DNA of 64,000 nucleotides from Ananas comosus (taxonomy: Eukaryota; Streptophyta; Magnoliopsida; Poales; Bromeliaceae), in contig NC_033641.1 of assembly GCF_001540865.1 (NCBI RefSeq), positions 3,639,357 through 3,703,356 of the forward strand, read 5' to 3'. The position numbers were made by a program, and so were the translations under genes. Position 1 is the first letter of the stretch, and the number at the start of each line of letters is the position of its first letter. Of the stretch, positions 44,684-57,412 are shown piece by piece. The notes under the pieces are model-generated. The model made no database searches and was not told where the DNA came from. It saw only the letters and a program-made list of their open reading frames with translations.

Positions 44684-46228
44684 AAGCCGGACTACACTCG
44701 TGTAGGTCCTTAAATGAGATTGGATAATGACATTAAACCGTATTATGACAATCACTACTAGATAGTATAAAGTAGCTGGATTTTCTTGGACATGCTAGTG
44801 GCATAGTAATCGACACTTGGTTGACATACTTGGGACATGTAGTATACTTGACAGTATTGCATAGTGCATTATAGTATATACTTGTTTGCCATGTTAGAGC
44901 ATACTAGATTATGTTTTGGCATATTTGACCATAATAAAATAGATGTACACCATGTTGACATCATGTTATATTTGTGGCATAGTAGTTTAGCATTTCAGTA
45001 CATGCTTTCATACCGGCAGTTTATTAGTAGTTTCATTTATCTACTTATGTTTTTGGACCTAGTGGTGCATTTTGTTAAGGTCAGTAATTGCCCACTGGGA
45101 ACTATAAATTATAGTTCTCACGCCCCCTGTTGTTGTCTTTCTTACAGAGCCTTCCACCCCGGGAGAGGCTCGGGATCGCGGGAAAGGAATCGCCTCGAGC
45201 TAGATAGCGAGGGATTTGTCGATAGGTGGTTTACCTCTCATTTGGTTTTCTTTTTCGGAGAGGTTGAGGGACTTGTACCATTTTATAGAGACCACCTTTT
45301 TATGTATCTTGAGCTTTGTATGGATTCTATGTTGTACTACTCTTCCTTTTATCCTAGTAGTTTAGTTCTCTTTTGTCCTACTCATGGATAGATGCTAACT
45401 GTTTTCATGCTCTGATATCTCTAGATACTTATTATCTCTTATTTATTTATCGCTTTTGTTGTAGACGCCTTATATGTGCAGGCATATGGCGGGTCTGGGC
45501 ATGCACCGGGCAGGCCTCTGCCGGGTCCCGGGGCGTGACATCGAGTGATAGAAAACAAGATAACAAGATTTCAATGAACGATATACTAAAAATCTTGAAA
45601 AATTTTGAGTTCATGTATACTAGAAATCCCAAGTATATACAAATTCACGATTATTATTCAAGTAATAATAAACGATCATCTAACTGAACTATTCGATTGT
45701 TTAGTCTACTAAAAAAAGTAAACAGGAAAGAACCGAGGTAAGAACCGCTAATGCGATCTAGTTATACCGTCCTCACATACTGTCCCAACCTTCACCATCC
45801 GCATCACTTGAAAAATGGTGGGGGGTGAGAACATGTAAACATGCATGTCTTCCCTCCCAGTGGGTACCACAAGCCAACGAAGGTGAGCTTTACCCACCGA
45901 TAAAGAAAGTGATAACCAAAGCAATGAACAGATATCGTAAGATCAGTAAAAATGAGATAATAATAGACAATAAATGTGTAAATATCACTACTGAGTAGAA
46001 AACAATAACTAAGCATAATCAATAGGTATACTGAGATAGTGGCAATAATGGCTAGGAAGGAATTACAACTTCTAATCAGTATATTACTATCTGCTACTAT
46101 AACTAACTACAGAACGTAACAATGCCTTAACTGGGTGAACGAAACCAATAACCAAAACCACTGCCGTATTGGTCGAAAGACCTCAGGCTAAACCACATTC
46201 CGCTCACCCACCTGGCAGATAATCCCGA

Positions 46229-47209
46229 CGGCGCATTTGGTTCAAGTTATGTAATATTACAGAGTATTTCGATATATCCAGGTATCTTGGATTTCAAAAT
46301 AAGATTACTACTGATTCTGCATTAGTGCGTTTGGTTTGATACAGTAATGTAATGCTGGATTGCAGTGTTTATAGCATTACTATGTTTGGTTCTATCTATA
46401 AAATTTAGTAATCTAGACAATAAAATATAGTTTATTCCAAAATTGCGCTTAGCCATATTTCGTAAACTTTTTTTTTATTGCTTATAAATAATATTTTTTA
46501 CCAAATTTTATTTTAAATAATTTAATATATTAAATTTTAAATTTTAAATTTGAACAAAAATATAATTTAATATTTAATTTAAAATATAAATATAAATTTA
46601 AATTTAAAATCTAAAATTTAANNNNNNNNNNNNNNNNNNNNNNNNTATATATATATAAAATTTAAAATTTAAATCTAAATTTAAAATTCAGAATTTAAAA
46701 TACAAATTTGTATTTTAAAATTTAAAATTTAAAATTAAAATCTGAAAAATTTGAAATTTGAAATTTGAAATTTAAAATTTAAAACTTATAATTTAAAATC
46801 TAAAATTTAAAATTTAAATTTTAAATATAAAATATAAAATTTAAATTTGAAGTTTAAAAATTAAAAATTAAAAAAATTAAAAATTTAAATTTGAAAATTA
46901 AAAATTAAAATTCAATGTTTAAAATTTAAAAGTTAACAATCCAAAATTTTAAATTAATTTGTTTATATTAACGTATTGAAAGGGTTTTGGAAGTCAGAGG
47001 GGTAAAATTGTCATTTTACATAATATGCAGTATTATTGGCTTTCAGTAATCCAAGGTACACACCCTCTTCTCCGTAATATTTTTGGTGTAATGCTGCACC
47101 ATTTGTAATGCTACATTACCCACCCGATTACATACCGAATGAACCAAACACAGTAATCCTGACAGGATTGCCTGTAATCCTACCAGGATAACCCAAACCA
47201 AAGGCACCC
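46229..47209. mobile_element. DNA element with TIRs and an ultra AT-rich core
   Basis: Left GGCGCATTTGGTTCAAGTTA and right (inverted) GGTGCCTTTGGTTTGGGTTA. Subterminal GGATTACTG-type phrases occur near the right end (CCTGTAATCC). The middle is a long run of AAATTTAAAATTT-like sequence with a 24-base gap (46622-46645). It resembles Harbinger/Tourist elements, but no target duplication could be fixed. Confidence 0.6.
46622..46645. other. Assembly gap (24 N)
   Basis: Twenty-four unresolved bases inside the AT-rich core. Single N also at 18875 and 42339. Confidence 0.99.
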
Positions 47210-48535
47210 TAATAGGCACCTTGTAGGGTTCACGGGTCGGATGTACGACCATTTTTTCGAAAAAGAATACCCTCTTGCGGTGGATCAAATTGCTGGTGTA
47301 TGTGAAAATGCTCACGAGCTATAGCAATCGATGCAATATGCTCAATATCCCACAATGGCAACTAGCCGAAAGAGTAATCCACAAATGTCTGATTGAATCA
47401 GGTCCACTGTTTCCAAATGTCACTATGTCACTGACCTATAAGGTCTATATAACTAAGTCATACAATAGATCACTAGAGATGTCACCGACCACAAGGTCAA
47501 CAAATGTCAAATTATGTTATGTACGAGTACGAGTGTCCCCAACCACAAGATCAATCAATGTTATTCTACTAGAGTGTCACCGACTATAAAGTCAACTAAC
47601 GTCATGGTCATCTACTATGAATATACCATGGGTGACTCAATCATCAGGAACACTACTTTATTACTAGATCATGGCCATATGAAATAGGAGTAAGTGTAGA
47701 GTGACTAACTATGAAGTTAAGTGGTGTACGAAAGCTCAAGCAACATCATGGAAGGAGATAACAAGGATAGAAATCACCGAGTAGGTACCACTTTACAGAC
47801 CTCGGATCGAAGTACCTACCTCTACCGAAGAATAAAATCGGGTTGCTGACACCTGCCGATGTCTCCCGCCATAGTCTCGACCTATGTAAAGTCCCACCAA
47901 AACGTAATTAGCTCAAACCCGCTAATTACAAAAGTTACGGTTTCAAGTGAAACCGACAGGCGAGCAATTGGGTTTTCAGATCCCGTTCCACGATCATTAA
48001 AAGATCGCCCGATTGTTGCACAAACTCGTCGAAATGTCAACCCAACCCACAGGGCATTCCAAAATAAGTCCCACACAAAGCCTCTCTCATTCGCTGTCCC
48101 AATACATTAATTTAATGCTATCATAGTAGCTGCACAAATAGTGCGTCAAAACAAAAAGTTGAGATCCCAAATATTACCGGTTTGGCTCCCGAGGTGCCCT
48201 TTTCGGCACCGAAGCCACCCACAGCTATCTTGCTATGACCAGAGGTGTCACACCTCACCCCAACACCAGCCAATAAGGCTACCACACCGCTGCAAATAGC
48301 AGCAACCAACGCGGTATGAAACCGCTCCCGAAATTGCTCGATTTTCGCGTTTTGGGGTTCCGTTAAGCTCTGAAGTGTTTCGAGATACTCCAAAAGTCAT
48401 GCAACCATCCTTGCTGTCCCCAAACACTCACTTTTGGGTGTCAGGACAGTTGCACGCTATATGGTGTGATCCAAAAGCGAAATTCTCAAATTTTACCGTG
48501 CCGAATTCCCAGAAATCGCTGTTTTCAGCTCCGAA

Positions 48536-50279
48536 TGTCATGCCCCGGGGTCCCTTTTTAGTTTATAAACAGCTGAAATGCCCAATACATTTTTTTTTGA
48601 AAACCTTGACCCAAGGGATGACAGACCCACTACAAATACAGAAGATCTATTGTTCACACGGACAGAGCCCCCCTTGTATTTGCATGGCGTCGCATAAGCA
48701 CAAGTACAGCCACAATCATTCACTACATGACATACTATTACATTTCCACGAGAAAACCCTTTTAAAACTATTTTCCACTCGAAAACCTTTCCTCTAAAGA
48801 CACTATCACGAGGGGTAGAAAACTATTTTCACAACTCACAAATAATTAGGAAAGCCACAATGTTTAACTTTATAATTCCATAAACATTCAACTGAAATAA
48901 AACCATTAAACCATAAATGTCAAAGTCATTTATTCCAAGGGAGATAGAGTAAGAAACTAAACAAATATCACCGGGCTGAAAAATCTATCAACCACTAAGA
49001 ACGTGACTCACGCCTCGTCCCGACTCAGACAGCAACGTCACCTAAAAAATAGTGGGGGGTGAGAATATGTACACATGTCTCCCCTCCCAGTGGGTACCGC
49101 AAGCCGACGAAGGCGAGGAGTACTCACTGGTACAAGAAGAGATAATCATAATTATGAGCAGATATCACAAATGCAGTAGCAATAATACCAAAAGGAAAGA
49201 AAACAGTAATAAAACATATAACTACCGCTACTGTAAAGTAGAACAGAATGCATATATAGATATCATAACTACAGTAGCAATGATGCATGGGGTAAACAAC
49301 AGTACAGAGGAATGTAACTAGCCGCTACTGTAATACAGAACAAAATACAAGTATGCATCAACCGGACGATCAGTCCCAAAAATACCCAATCCAGAAGCTG
49401 CCATATCGGTTCGAAGACCTCAGGCTATGCCACTATCGCTCCAGCAGGGGTATGACTCGAGCAATAGGCCGCTGGGGTCTCCCTGGCATATAACCCAGCA
49501 AATGACCACTGAGCACACGGGTCGGATGTACGACCACTTTTCTGGAAAAGAACACCCTCCTGCAGTGGATCAGATCGCTGGTGTGCGTGAAATGCATATG
49601 AGCAATGGCGATCGATGCAATATTCTCAATAGCCCATTGTCGGCGAATAGCTGAAGTAAAGTCCAACAAAGAGTAACCGACCAACCAGGTCAACCTCTAT
49701 CTCAAGGATAGAACAATATCACTGTAACCGACCAATCAGGTCAACCTTTACCTCAAGGATAGAAAAATATCACCGGCCAATTAGATCAAACAGAGCAAGT
49801 CATACAATAGACCACTAGAAATGTCACTGACCACGAAGTCAACTAATGTCAAATCATATCATGTATGAATACGAGTGTCACTGACTATGAAGTCAACTAA
49901 TGTCAAGTCACAGCATGTATGAATACGAGTGTCACCAACTAGAAAGTCAAGTAATGTCAAATCATGGATCAATGTAATCTATAATCACCCGTCGGCAATT
50001 AGCCGACAATCCTACCCCTCAGGGTATACTGACCTCATAGGTCATCAAACGACAGAAGTCATGGAACCGACCGACTAGGTCACAAGAGTGTCACAATGGA
50101 CGAGATGCAAACAATGTCCTCTCTACTTCTAAATTATTATAGCAAGTATATAAAAAGACTAAATAGAGCTATACATAAAGGTTCACATGGTGTCAGGCTC
50201 AACAATTGTAAACAACCGTAATAAGAGAGATAGGGTAGAGAAAATATCACCGAGCGTGCACCATTAGACCAGCTTCGGA
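48536..50279 (-). mobile_element. B-type LTR, minus strand, 3' half (LTR-B4)
   Basis: On the plus strand it starts TGTCATGCCCCGGGGTCC, the B/A-type terminus, and runs through the B landmarks: TACAAATACAGAAGATC (48631), AAATAGTGGGGGGTGAGAAT (49047), GGTCGGATGTACGACCAC (49521). It stops abruptly at about 50279, where sequence of the opposite orientation begins. Confidence 0.75.
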
Positions 50280-50650
50280 GAGGATGGGTTTCGTCGCAAA
50301 TCGGTGACCAAACTGGGTGAAGCAAAATAGTGATGTCGATGCCGCGGACGTGCTAAACGTGCTCGCGCAGTTCGTTCACAAATCCGACAGAGGGATCTCC
50401 AGAAATTGCATAAAGTTCGCAAAGGGGCGAAATTGACAAAATAGAAAATTCGCAAAACCCCCTATATTTTATGTACCGTTTTGTGTGATTTCGAACGTGG
50501 AGGTATATCCGCGTGATTTATTTGCACTGTGAGGGTCTCGGCTGAAAATATCGAACTTTGGTGGTAATAACTACAAATACGCCACCTAGTATATATGAGC
50601 TAACTAGGGTTTTCATGGAAAAAAGCCCTAGCTGTAGCTTCAGCTGACTC
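50280..50650 (+). mobile_element. B-type LTR fragment in opposite orientation (LTR-B5)
   Basis: Plus-strand match to 41235-41520: TTTCGTCGCAAATCGGTGA, TTCACAAATCCGACAG, TATATTTTATGTACCGTTT. It ends near GGGTTTTCATGG, the counterpart of the start of the GC-rich block. Confidence 0.68.
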
Positions 50651-51345
50651 CAGCCGATTCTAAAGTCTGTAAAATACGTACAGAAGCATAGAATATATAT
50701 GAAAGAGTAACCTTAGAGCTTAGGTTTTTCTTCCTAAATTATTTGCTACAAAATAGTCTCTTTTAGGTCAATTCGAGATATTGGAATTTGATATCTATAT
50801 GTCGAATTGATCTAAGTTTTGCTTAGAAATTTTTCTCTGGTTCTTTAACGACTCTCTAAGCAAAGGATCACCATAGAAACATGATACTCTTCATGTGCGG
50901 CATCGTGGATTCGGCATGATCAAGGTGGTTCGTGGATTTGGTTCGTGGATTTGGATCGTGGGTTCGAGGATTCGAGTGGCGTTCGTGGATTCGGACGTGA
51001 GGCGTGGCGTTCGTGGATTCGAACGTGGGGCGTGGACAACCCGGTGACGTGCGCGAGATCCGTAGGAGGTTAAGAGAGGTTAAGCCTGTGGAGTCAGTAA
51101 TCACATTGTAATCTTTTTTCTTAGTGGATTATTTTTTCGCGTGTTTGTCCTGTGGGTTTTTCTCCAAATTGGAGTTTTTCCACATAAATCTTGATGTGTT
51201 ATTTTATTTTTCGCATTTATTTTTATAGCATTGAGATTTGTGTTTTTGGATTATACACCTATTCACCCCCTTTTAGGCATTTGATAGTATCTAAATAGAT
51301 CCTAGGGTTTCCATAACCTACAGATGCGTACATGATCAATAGCCA
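50651..51345. mobile_element. Possible copia LTR remnant
   Basis: CTCCAAATTGGAGTTTTTCC followed by CATAAATCTTGATGTGTT and CACCTATTCACCCCC resembles the 3' part of plant copia LTRs. It also has a run of TTCGTGGATTTGG/TTCGTGGATTCG repeats (50929-51020). Ends and target duplication were not found. Confidence 0.4.
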
Positions 51346-53294
51346 ACCGTTGGCTAATCAACCGCTTGGTATGCGCCTCACGCCTCGTCCCGACTCGGAC
51401 CCGCAACGTCATCTGAAAAATGGTGGGGGGTGAGAACATGTACACATGTCTCCCCTCCCAGTGTGTACCGCAAGCCGACGAAGACGAGGAGTACTCACCG
51501 GCAAAAGGAAGAGATAACCAATTACATGCAAAGTAAGGTAAAGCAAGGTCTACAGTAGCAGGACAAGTGTAAAGAAAAGAACTGTAAGTATGCATGCAAC
51601 AACCGCTACTATAGCTATATGCGTCAACCGGACGAATAGTCCAAATATAACCAATCTAAACCGCCGTGTCAGTCTAAGGACCTCAGGCAAAAGCCACTCC
51701 CTGCTCGCTCTTGGCATGTAACCCTAGCACAAAAGAGAACACCGCTGGGCTCACGGGTCGGATGTACGACCACTTTTTCGAAAAAGAACACCCTCCTATT
51801 GGGGATCAGCTCGCTGGTGTACGTGAAATACTCTCAAGTTGTGGCGATTGATGCGGACATGATCAGTAGCCAACCGTCGGCTAATAGCTGACAATCATCG
51901 CCCCTCGGGGCACACCGGCCAATAGGTCATCGAACTGTAAGGAAACACAAGTACCGACTACTCAGGTCAACTAGGATGTATGCACAAGAACCGACCAATA
52001 GGTTACAAGAATATCACGTCATGCATCAGTATAATTCAGAACTAGCCGACAATCCTACCCCTCAGGGTACACCGATCTCATAGGTCATCAAACGACAGAA
52101 GTCATGGAACCGACCGGCTAGGTCACAAGAGTGTCAAAATAAACGAGATGCAAACAATGTCCGCTCTACTTCTAGATCATGATAGCAAGTATAGAAAAAG
52201 ACTAAGTATAGCAATACACAATGGCTCACATGGTGTTAGGCTCAACAATAGTATACAACCGCAATAAGAGAGATAAGGTAGAGAGAATATCACTGAGCGT
52301 GCACTACTAGACCGACTCCGGGTCGAAGTACTCACCTGTATGAATAAAGCGCCCGTCTCCCGACTATGGAAGATCATCAACCGGGCCTACAAAGAGTCCA
52401 CCGGGTTAGTATCTAACCCGCAAACAAGGAACACTAAATCCACAACCCCACAAATAATCCCACGGGGACCGGTTTCCCAAAACCGATTACCGTAACTCGC
52501 CGGGAATTTCGAAAATCGCACCGGGATTCCGCTAGGACCCACGAAGTGTCCCGAGACTTACCGACTCGTGCCATGAGTCACCCGTTGCCACAAAACACAT
52601 TGTTTTGTATGTCTTGGCAACAAACACAAGGTCATACGTCAAAATAATTATCGTCAGATACTCGTTCGGATCCGGGTTCTCGGAAGTGTCAATTTCGACA
52701 CCGGAATCCACCGTCGCTCACCCGTTGTCTCCGAGCCTTCGAAGCGACATAAGTGACCAGCCAATAAGGCTCAGCGACCAAACATAGTGTACTATAACAA
52801 CATTGGAAGAAATCTGAACCGAAACTACATTCCGTCGGCAAATTTTGTCGAAAACGCACCGAAATTGATATTCGATTTTCACGAAAGATAACGAGCCTTG
52901 GACAACTAGTCCGAAAATCACCCACCACACATACATGTTGCGAACAGCAGCCACATGCACAACAATTGCGCAAAAACCCTACCACTAATCATTATTGCAT
53001 TTTATACGTAAAGCGGGAGGAAAAGCAAGTCGTTACCGCGATCCGAGCATTCCTGAGGTCAGTTGAGGGCACCGGTTGACAGCCCTCGATGAGACGAAGG
53101 CCGTGCACGCTGTCCGGGGCACAGCAAGCAACGGAGGAGCGTGCTGCAATGGTTCGAACTTCAGCGGTTGAGGCAAAATGGGGGCGACAGCGATGAACAA
53201 CACGGATCGGGCACTGCGATCCAAGGTTAGCACTGTGATCCAGGTAGTCTCGGGATCACCCTGCTCACCTCCAGGGGTTTTCGGGGAGGTCCAG

Positions 53295-55834
53295 TGTCAC
53301 GCCCGGGGACCCAGCGAAGGCCCGCTCGGTGCGTGTCCAGACCCCCATATGCCAACAACATATAAGGCGTCTACAACAAAGCGATAAATAACACAAGTAT
53401 AACGAGTATCTAGAGATATCAGAGCATACAACATCTAGATTCTAATGACAAGTAGATTAGTAAAAGAACTAAACAACTAACATAATCCACAGATAGATAC
53501 ATCATAAGATCTCAAGTACAAGTGTGAGATATACAAAAATAGTGGTCTCTATACACGGTACAAAACTCGCTCTCTCTCCAACTAGGCAAAATGAGAGATA
53601 ACCACCTAGCAGTAAAGATCCCCGCGATCTAGCTAGACGCAATCCCTTTGCCGCGATCCCTAGCCTCTCCCGATACGGATGGCTCTGGAATAAAAACAAC
53701 AAAACAGGGGCGTGAGAACTATTAAACAATAGTTCCCAGTGGGCAACCGCTGACCTCAACGAAATACTCCACTAGGCTAAAGAAGCAAAAGAAGATTATT
53801 CTAACATTTAATTGAAAGGAATAGCATGAATAATAACCATGAATTAAACTTGCTAGCTACTATACCTCTACTTAGCATGAAGTTCCACAATTGCAATAGC
53901 TAGCCTAACATGAATGAGTATATCACATGAATATACTAGTATGCTTTAAACATGTCTAACAAGTATACTACTATGCACAAACAAGGCTACCAAGTATAGT
54001 ATCATGTCTAAGCAAGTAACCATATGTCCAATAGTAAGCCCCAAACATGTCGAAAGAATCCAACTACTATAAGCTAATAAAAGTTTATTGTCAATATCCA
54101 ATCTCATTTAGGACTTACACAAGTTTAGTCTAGCTTGTGCCGTCTAATTGCCCGTGGTAGCCTCAACATTCCCACTCTAGGAATGAGTTTATCCCACCCG
54201 GCCCAGTAGGCTTCTCAATACCGCATGAGCGAGCTAATGTCGCGTAGACTAACTCCGGAGTGCTGGCTTGTAGGGAGTGACCCTCACAAGTATGTGCGAA
54301 TGAGCACAAATGGCAAGCAAGCATAATCAACCGTCTCAAATTCGATGTCATCGTGTCTCATCATGGTATAAATACTAGCAACCTCGAAGGTCTAGTTCTA
54401 TCATATGTCACAATGTAAAGTTCAACCATTTACTACATCTAATGCCACTTCATGACATTAGGTTTACTATGTCAAGCATAATCCAAGTCTAATGCCTCTT
54501 TATGATATTATGTTTTCTCGTATATCAAATATGAATTCTATGTCCAAGAGCATATTATACTTGTCGATTTCACTGCATGAAACATGGTCCCAAGCCACAT
54601 ATAAGAATGCTATTCATATACATAATTCCAATATATCTCACTCTCTACTACATAGAGGTCCGAATTTTCATTGTACATAACAATGCATTTTAAGCATTCT
54701 AAAATTCACATATGCCCTTTCTAGCATGAACATGCATGATTTTCCATTTTACAATAATTAAAATGATATAGGTGAAATTTTCTCATTTCGGTGAGGTCAA
54801 ACCCACCAAGACTCCTCGGATCCCCTTCGTTTGCGCCGATGAAGGTGTCCACAAGTCTCTTAGCTCCCTAAAAAAAATTATAGTAGGGTTAAACGCAAGG
54901 AACGAACACTCCAAGGATCGAACATTAATCAACCCAAGAAAAGGGTAAAAACTCACCTAAATGTTGGAAAAATCCTATCAAATTCCAAATGGAAGCTAGA
55001 ACCCTTCTAATCCAACATAAATGAAGGTTCTAAATTAATCAATTGAGCTCCAAAAGCTACAAATCAAAAATTCCCAAATAAACCCTAGATTTCTCATTTC
55101 TAGGGTTTCTACACAAAACCCCCAAAAACATGAATCAAAGGAGAGAATCATGTTACTAACCTCTTTAGAAGCTCCCAACTAGGCTTGAAATGAGCTAGGG
55201 TTGAAGATCTCTCTTCCAACAAGCTCTACTCCATGCTCCAAGACTTCTCTCATGGTGGAAATAGCATCAAGAAGCAAAAAGAAGCAAAAAGCGGTGTTTA
55301 ATCCTCAAAAATTCCAACAAAAATGAAGGAAAATCAAAGAGGAGGTGAGGAGGACTTCCTTACCCTGTTTTCCACTGGCCCAAGCTCAGGGAACACAAGA
55401 GGGGGTGTGGGATGCTTTATAGAGTTGCTACAATTGCAAAAACACCCCTAAAAAACTGCCAGAATGCAGTCTGCACTGTGTACCGATACCACGGGCAAGA
55501 GTCACCAGTTAACAGGTAACAGACTGCGTAGCCCGAGCCTCGGGTTGGCAGAAAACACACTGGGTAACGATGACATCGCAGGACAGTCACCGGTACCAGC
55601 TCTAGTACCGGTACGGGGCCAATGCAGTACCGGTACTCTGTCCTGCAGAGTCCAATCTGAGAGCAGCCAATAATCTTCACTTTAGAGATCTTGGCACTAA
55701 GTTTTAATCCTTAGTTCTCGGGATGCGAGCCATGGGTCGGAACACTGTAAACGACCCTCCAGAAAGTGAGAAAAAGCTCGGAACACAAATCAAACACTCG
55801 AACCTCGCAATTTGCTAAAGTTCAGTGTGTTACA
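53295..55834 (-). mobile_element. A-type solo LTR inside LTR-B6 (LTR-A2), 2540 bp
   Basis: On the plus strand it starts TGTCACGCCCGGGG and ends TTCAGTGTGTTACA, flanked by exact TCCAG duplications (53290-53294 and 55835-55839). Contains the reversed hairpin (GTGAGAACTATTAAACAATA, 53713) and the core array at 55482-55634. No internal region. Confidence 0.92.
55482..55634 (-). promoter_or_regulatory. ACCGGT-type core array in LTR-A2
   Basis: Cores start at 55482, 55504, 55566, 55589, 55607 and 55629 (22, 62, 23, 18, 22), the mirror image of the plus-strand arrays. CCCGAGCCTCGGG lies at about 55532 in the wide gap. A TATA-like TTTATAG at 55417 is about 60-65 bp on the transcription side. Confidence 0.48.
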
Positions 55835-57412
55835 TCCAGGATCATCAAAACAGCATAACGACCGAAAAGAACCCAAACCGGGCAGGGCAGGGAGCTCAGT
55901 CTAGTTCCAGTCGGTGGCGGCTCCGACGGTAGGAGCGCCGGTGGTAGGCAGGTACGGCCGACCAGGGAGAGCCGGCTCGCGGGTCGGCCGGTGACGGGAG
56001 GCGGCAGGAGTGGTGGGCCACGATGCCCTAACCTACAAGCACAAGGAAAAAAACTCAGTTTCTTCTCCGGCAGTGGCGGCACTGATCAGTGGCAAGGGTC
56101 TCAGGGTCGCAGGGAGGGGAGTCGGGGCATCGGGCGATAGTGGCTTGCGACATCGCACGACCTCCCGAGCTAGGTTCGATTAGAGAATGGCCGCGGCGGC
56201 GGCAGCGACCACTCCGGTCGGGCACGAAGAAGGTTGAGGGCAGAGAGTAGGGTTGGGCAAGCCTTGGGACGCGTAGGGAGGTCGGCGCAAGGTCCTGCCA
56301 CGTGCGCCTGCCCTAGCCGTTCCCAGCAGGCCGCATGGTGCAGCGGCAGCGCAAGGCATGGCGCGGTGGCCGGGGAAGCCTCGACTGGGGTCGAGGCGAC
56401 GCCGGCGACAAGCAGAGAAGGCAGGGAAACCTCGGGCTTCATCTCCAACCCAAGAGGATAAGATGAAGAAGGAATTGGTAAGGGACGAGAGGAAGGAGAG
56501 CTTGGGAACAACTCCGGCCGGCCCGGGCAGGTCACCGGCGGCTCCGACGGCGCGCAACAACCTCAGTCGAGGCTGAGGGACCTTCTAAGGTTACGGCTGA
56601 GGGAGGAAGCTCTAGGTTTAGGGTTTCCACCTTCCAAACCAATCTTTATAGCATGCCAACTTTGCGCACACCTCCCTCCAACTGTAATAGTTTTGCTGAG
56701 GTCTTGACCGCATGTGTATGACAACCTCATGCATCAGCCCGTAGAGTTTCATAGAATTCCGCGCATAAAATATAGGAGGTTTCGTGCGAAATGCAAAAAT
56801 ATAAATTTGACACTTCCTCGGTAAACGCGTGATATCTGGCGATCTGTCCGTCGGATTTGTGAACAGACTGCTCCAACGCGTTCAGCACGACCGAGACATC
56901 GAACTCACGATTTTGTTTTGTTCGAATTGGTCAACGATTTGCGACGAAAGCCATCTTCTCTCCAATTACTAAAAACCACACACATATATATATATATGTG
57001 TAAATCAAATAAACCTCAAATTCACATTCGAATTTGAATTCCCTACTACCGGTAGGCACTTGAAACATCCTCCACCTTACTCCAGGACACACGCACGGAG
57101 TATGAGAAGTTTTACAATGCAAGGACAACAAAGAACAAAAACCCTCTTTGCGATAAAATCCCTTTTTCTCAAAAATCGTGCATCAAAATCCAAATCCGTC
57201 AGTGCCATTGGGTCTAGGACAGTGGAACTGTTGAAAACGAGCTATTGGATCACTATATACGAAGTCTAATATGCACCAGAAGCCATCTCCACTCATTGGC
57301 CTCTCCGAAAAATCTGAGTTACTATTCACTTTAAGTGCATATGTAACTGAATTATATACAAAAACATCATCAATAGGAATTTAGCTACGTAACAAAATTC
57401 TCAGTCCTCACA

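Larger units (their letters stand above)
39108..45540 (+). mobile_element. A-type solo LTR (LTR-A'), itself carrying a B solo LTR
   Basis: Starts TGTAACACACTGGGCC and ends CCCGGGGCGTGACA. Exact 5-bp duplication TCGAG at 39103-39107 and 45541-45545. Without the nested B LTR it is about 2650 bp. Core array at 39308-39457, TATA box TATATAA at 39518, hairpin segment at 45089-45121. No internal region, so it formed by LTR-LTR recombination. Confidence 0.92.
38675..48535 (-). mobile_element. B-type LTR, minus strand, with nested insertions (LTR-B3)
   Basis: B-family sequence at 38675-39107 and again from 45541 to 48535, joined across the A-type solo LTR 39108-45540. It shares the segments CACAAATACAAATTACGCTG (38746), AAATGGTGGGGGGTGAGAAC (45812) and GTCGGATGTACGACCA (about 47235) with the other B copies. 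Truncated on its 5' side at 48535, where another B copy begins. It also contains a DNA-element insertion at about 46229-47209. No coding region. Confidence 0.72.
51346..57412 (-). mobile_element. B-type LTR, minus strand, split by an A solo LTR (LTR-B6)
   Basis: B sequence at 51346-53294 and 55840-57412. The outer end TCTCAGTCCTCACA at 57412 is the inverse of the B2 start; ATACAAAAACATCATCAATA just before also matches. It carries the GC-rich block at about 55900-56580 and conserved blocks at 51420-51480, 51760-51830 and 52300-52340. The 3' end is missing near 51346. Confidence 0.78.

Noticed and set aside
46229..47209. Perfect Tourist call with TAA duplication
   Set aside because: A TAA lies near each end but not directly beside the inverted repeats, so only a generic DNA-element call is made.
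56170..56576. Frames of 121-126 codons on the minus strand
   Set aside because: GC-rich part of LTR-B6; no domain and no conservation with the matching part of B2.
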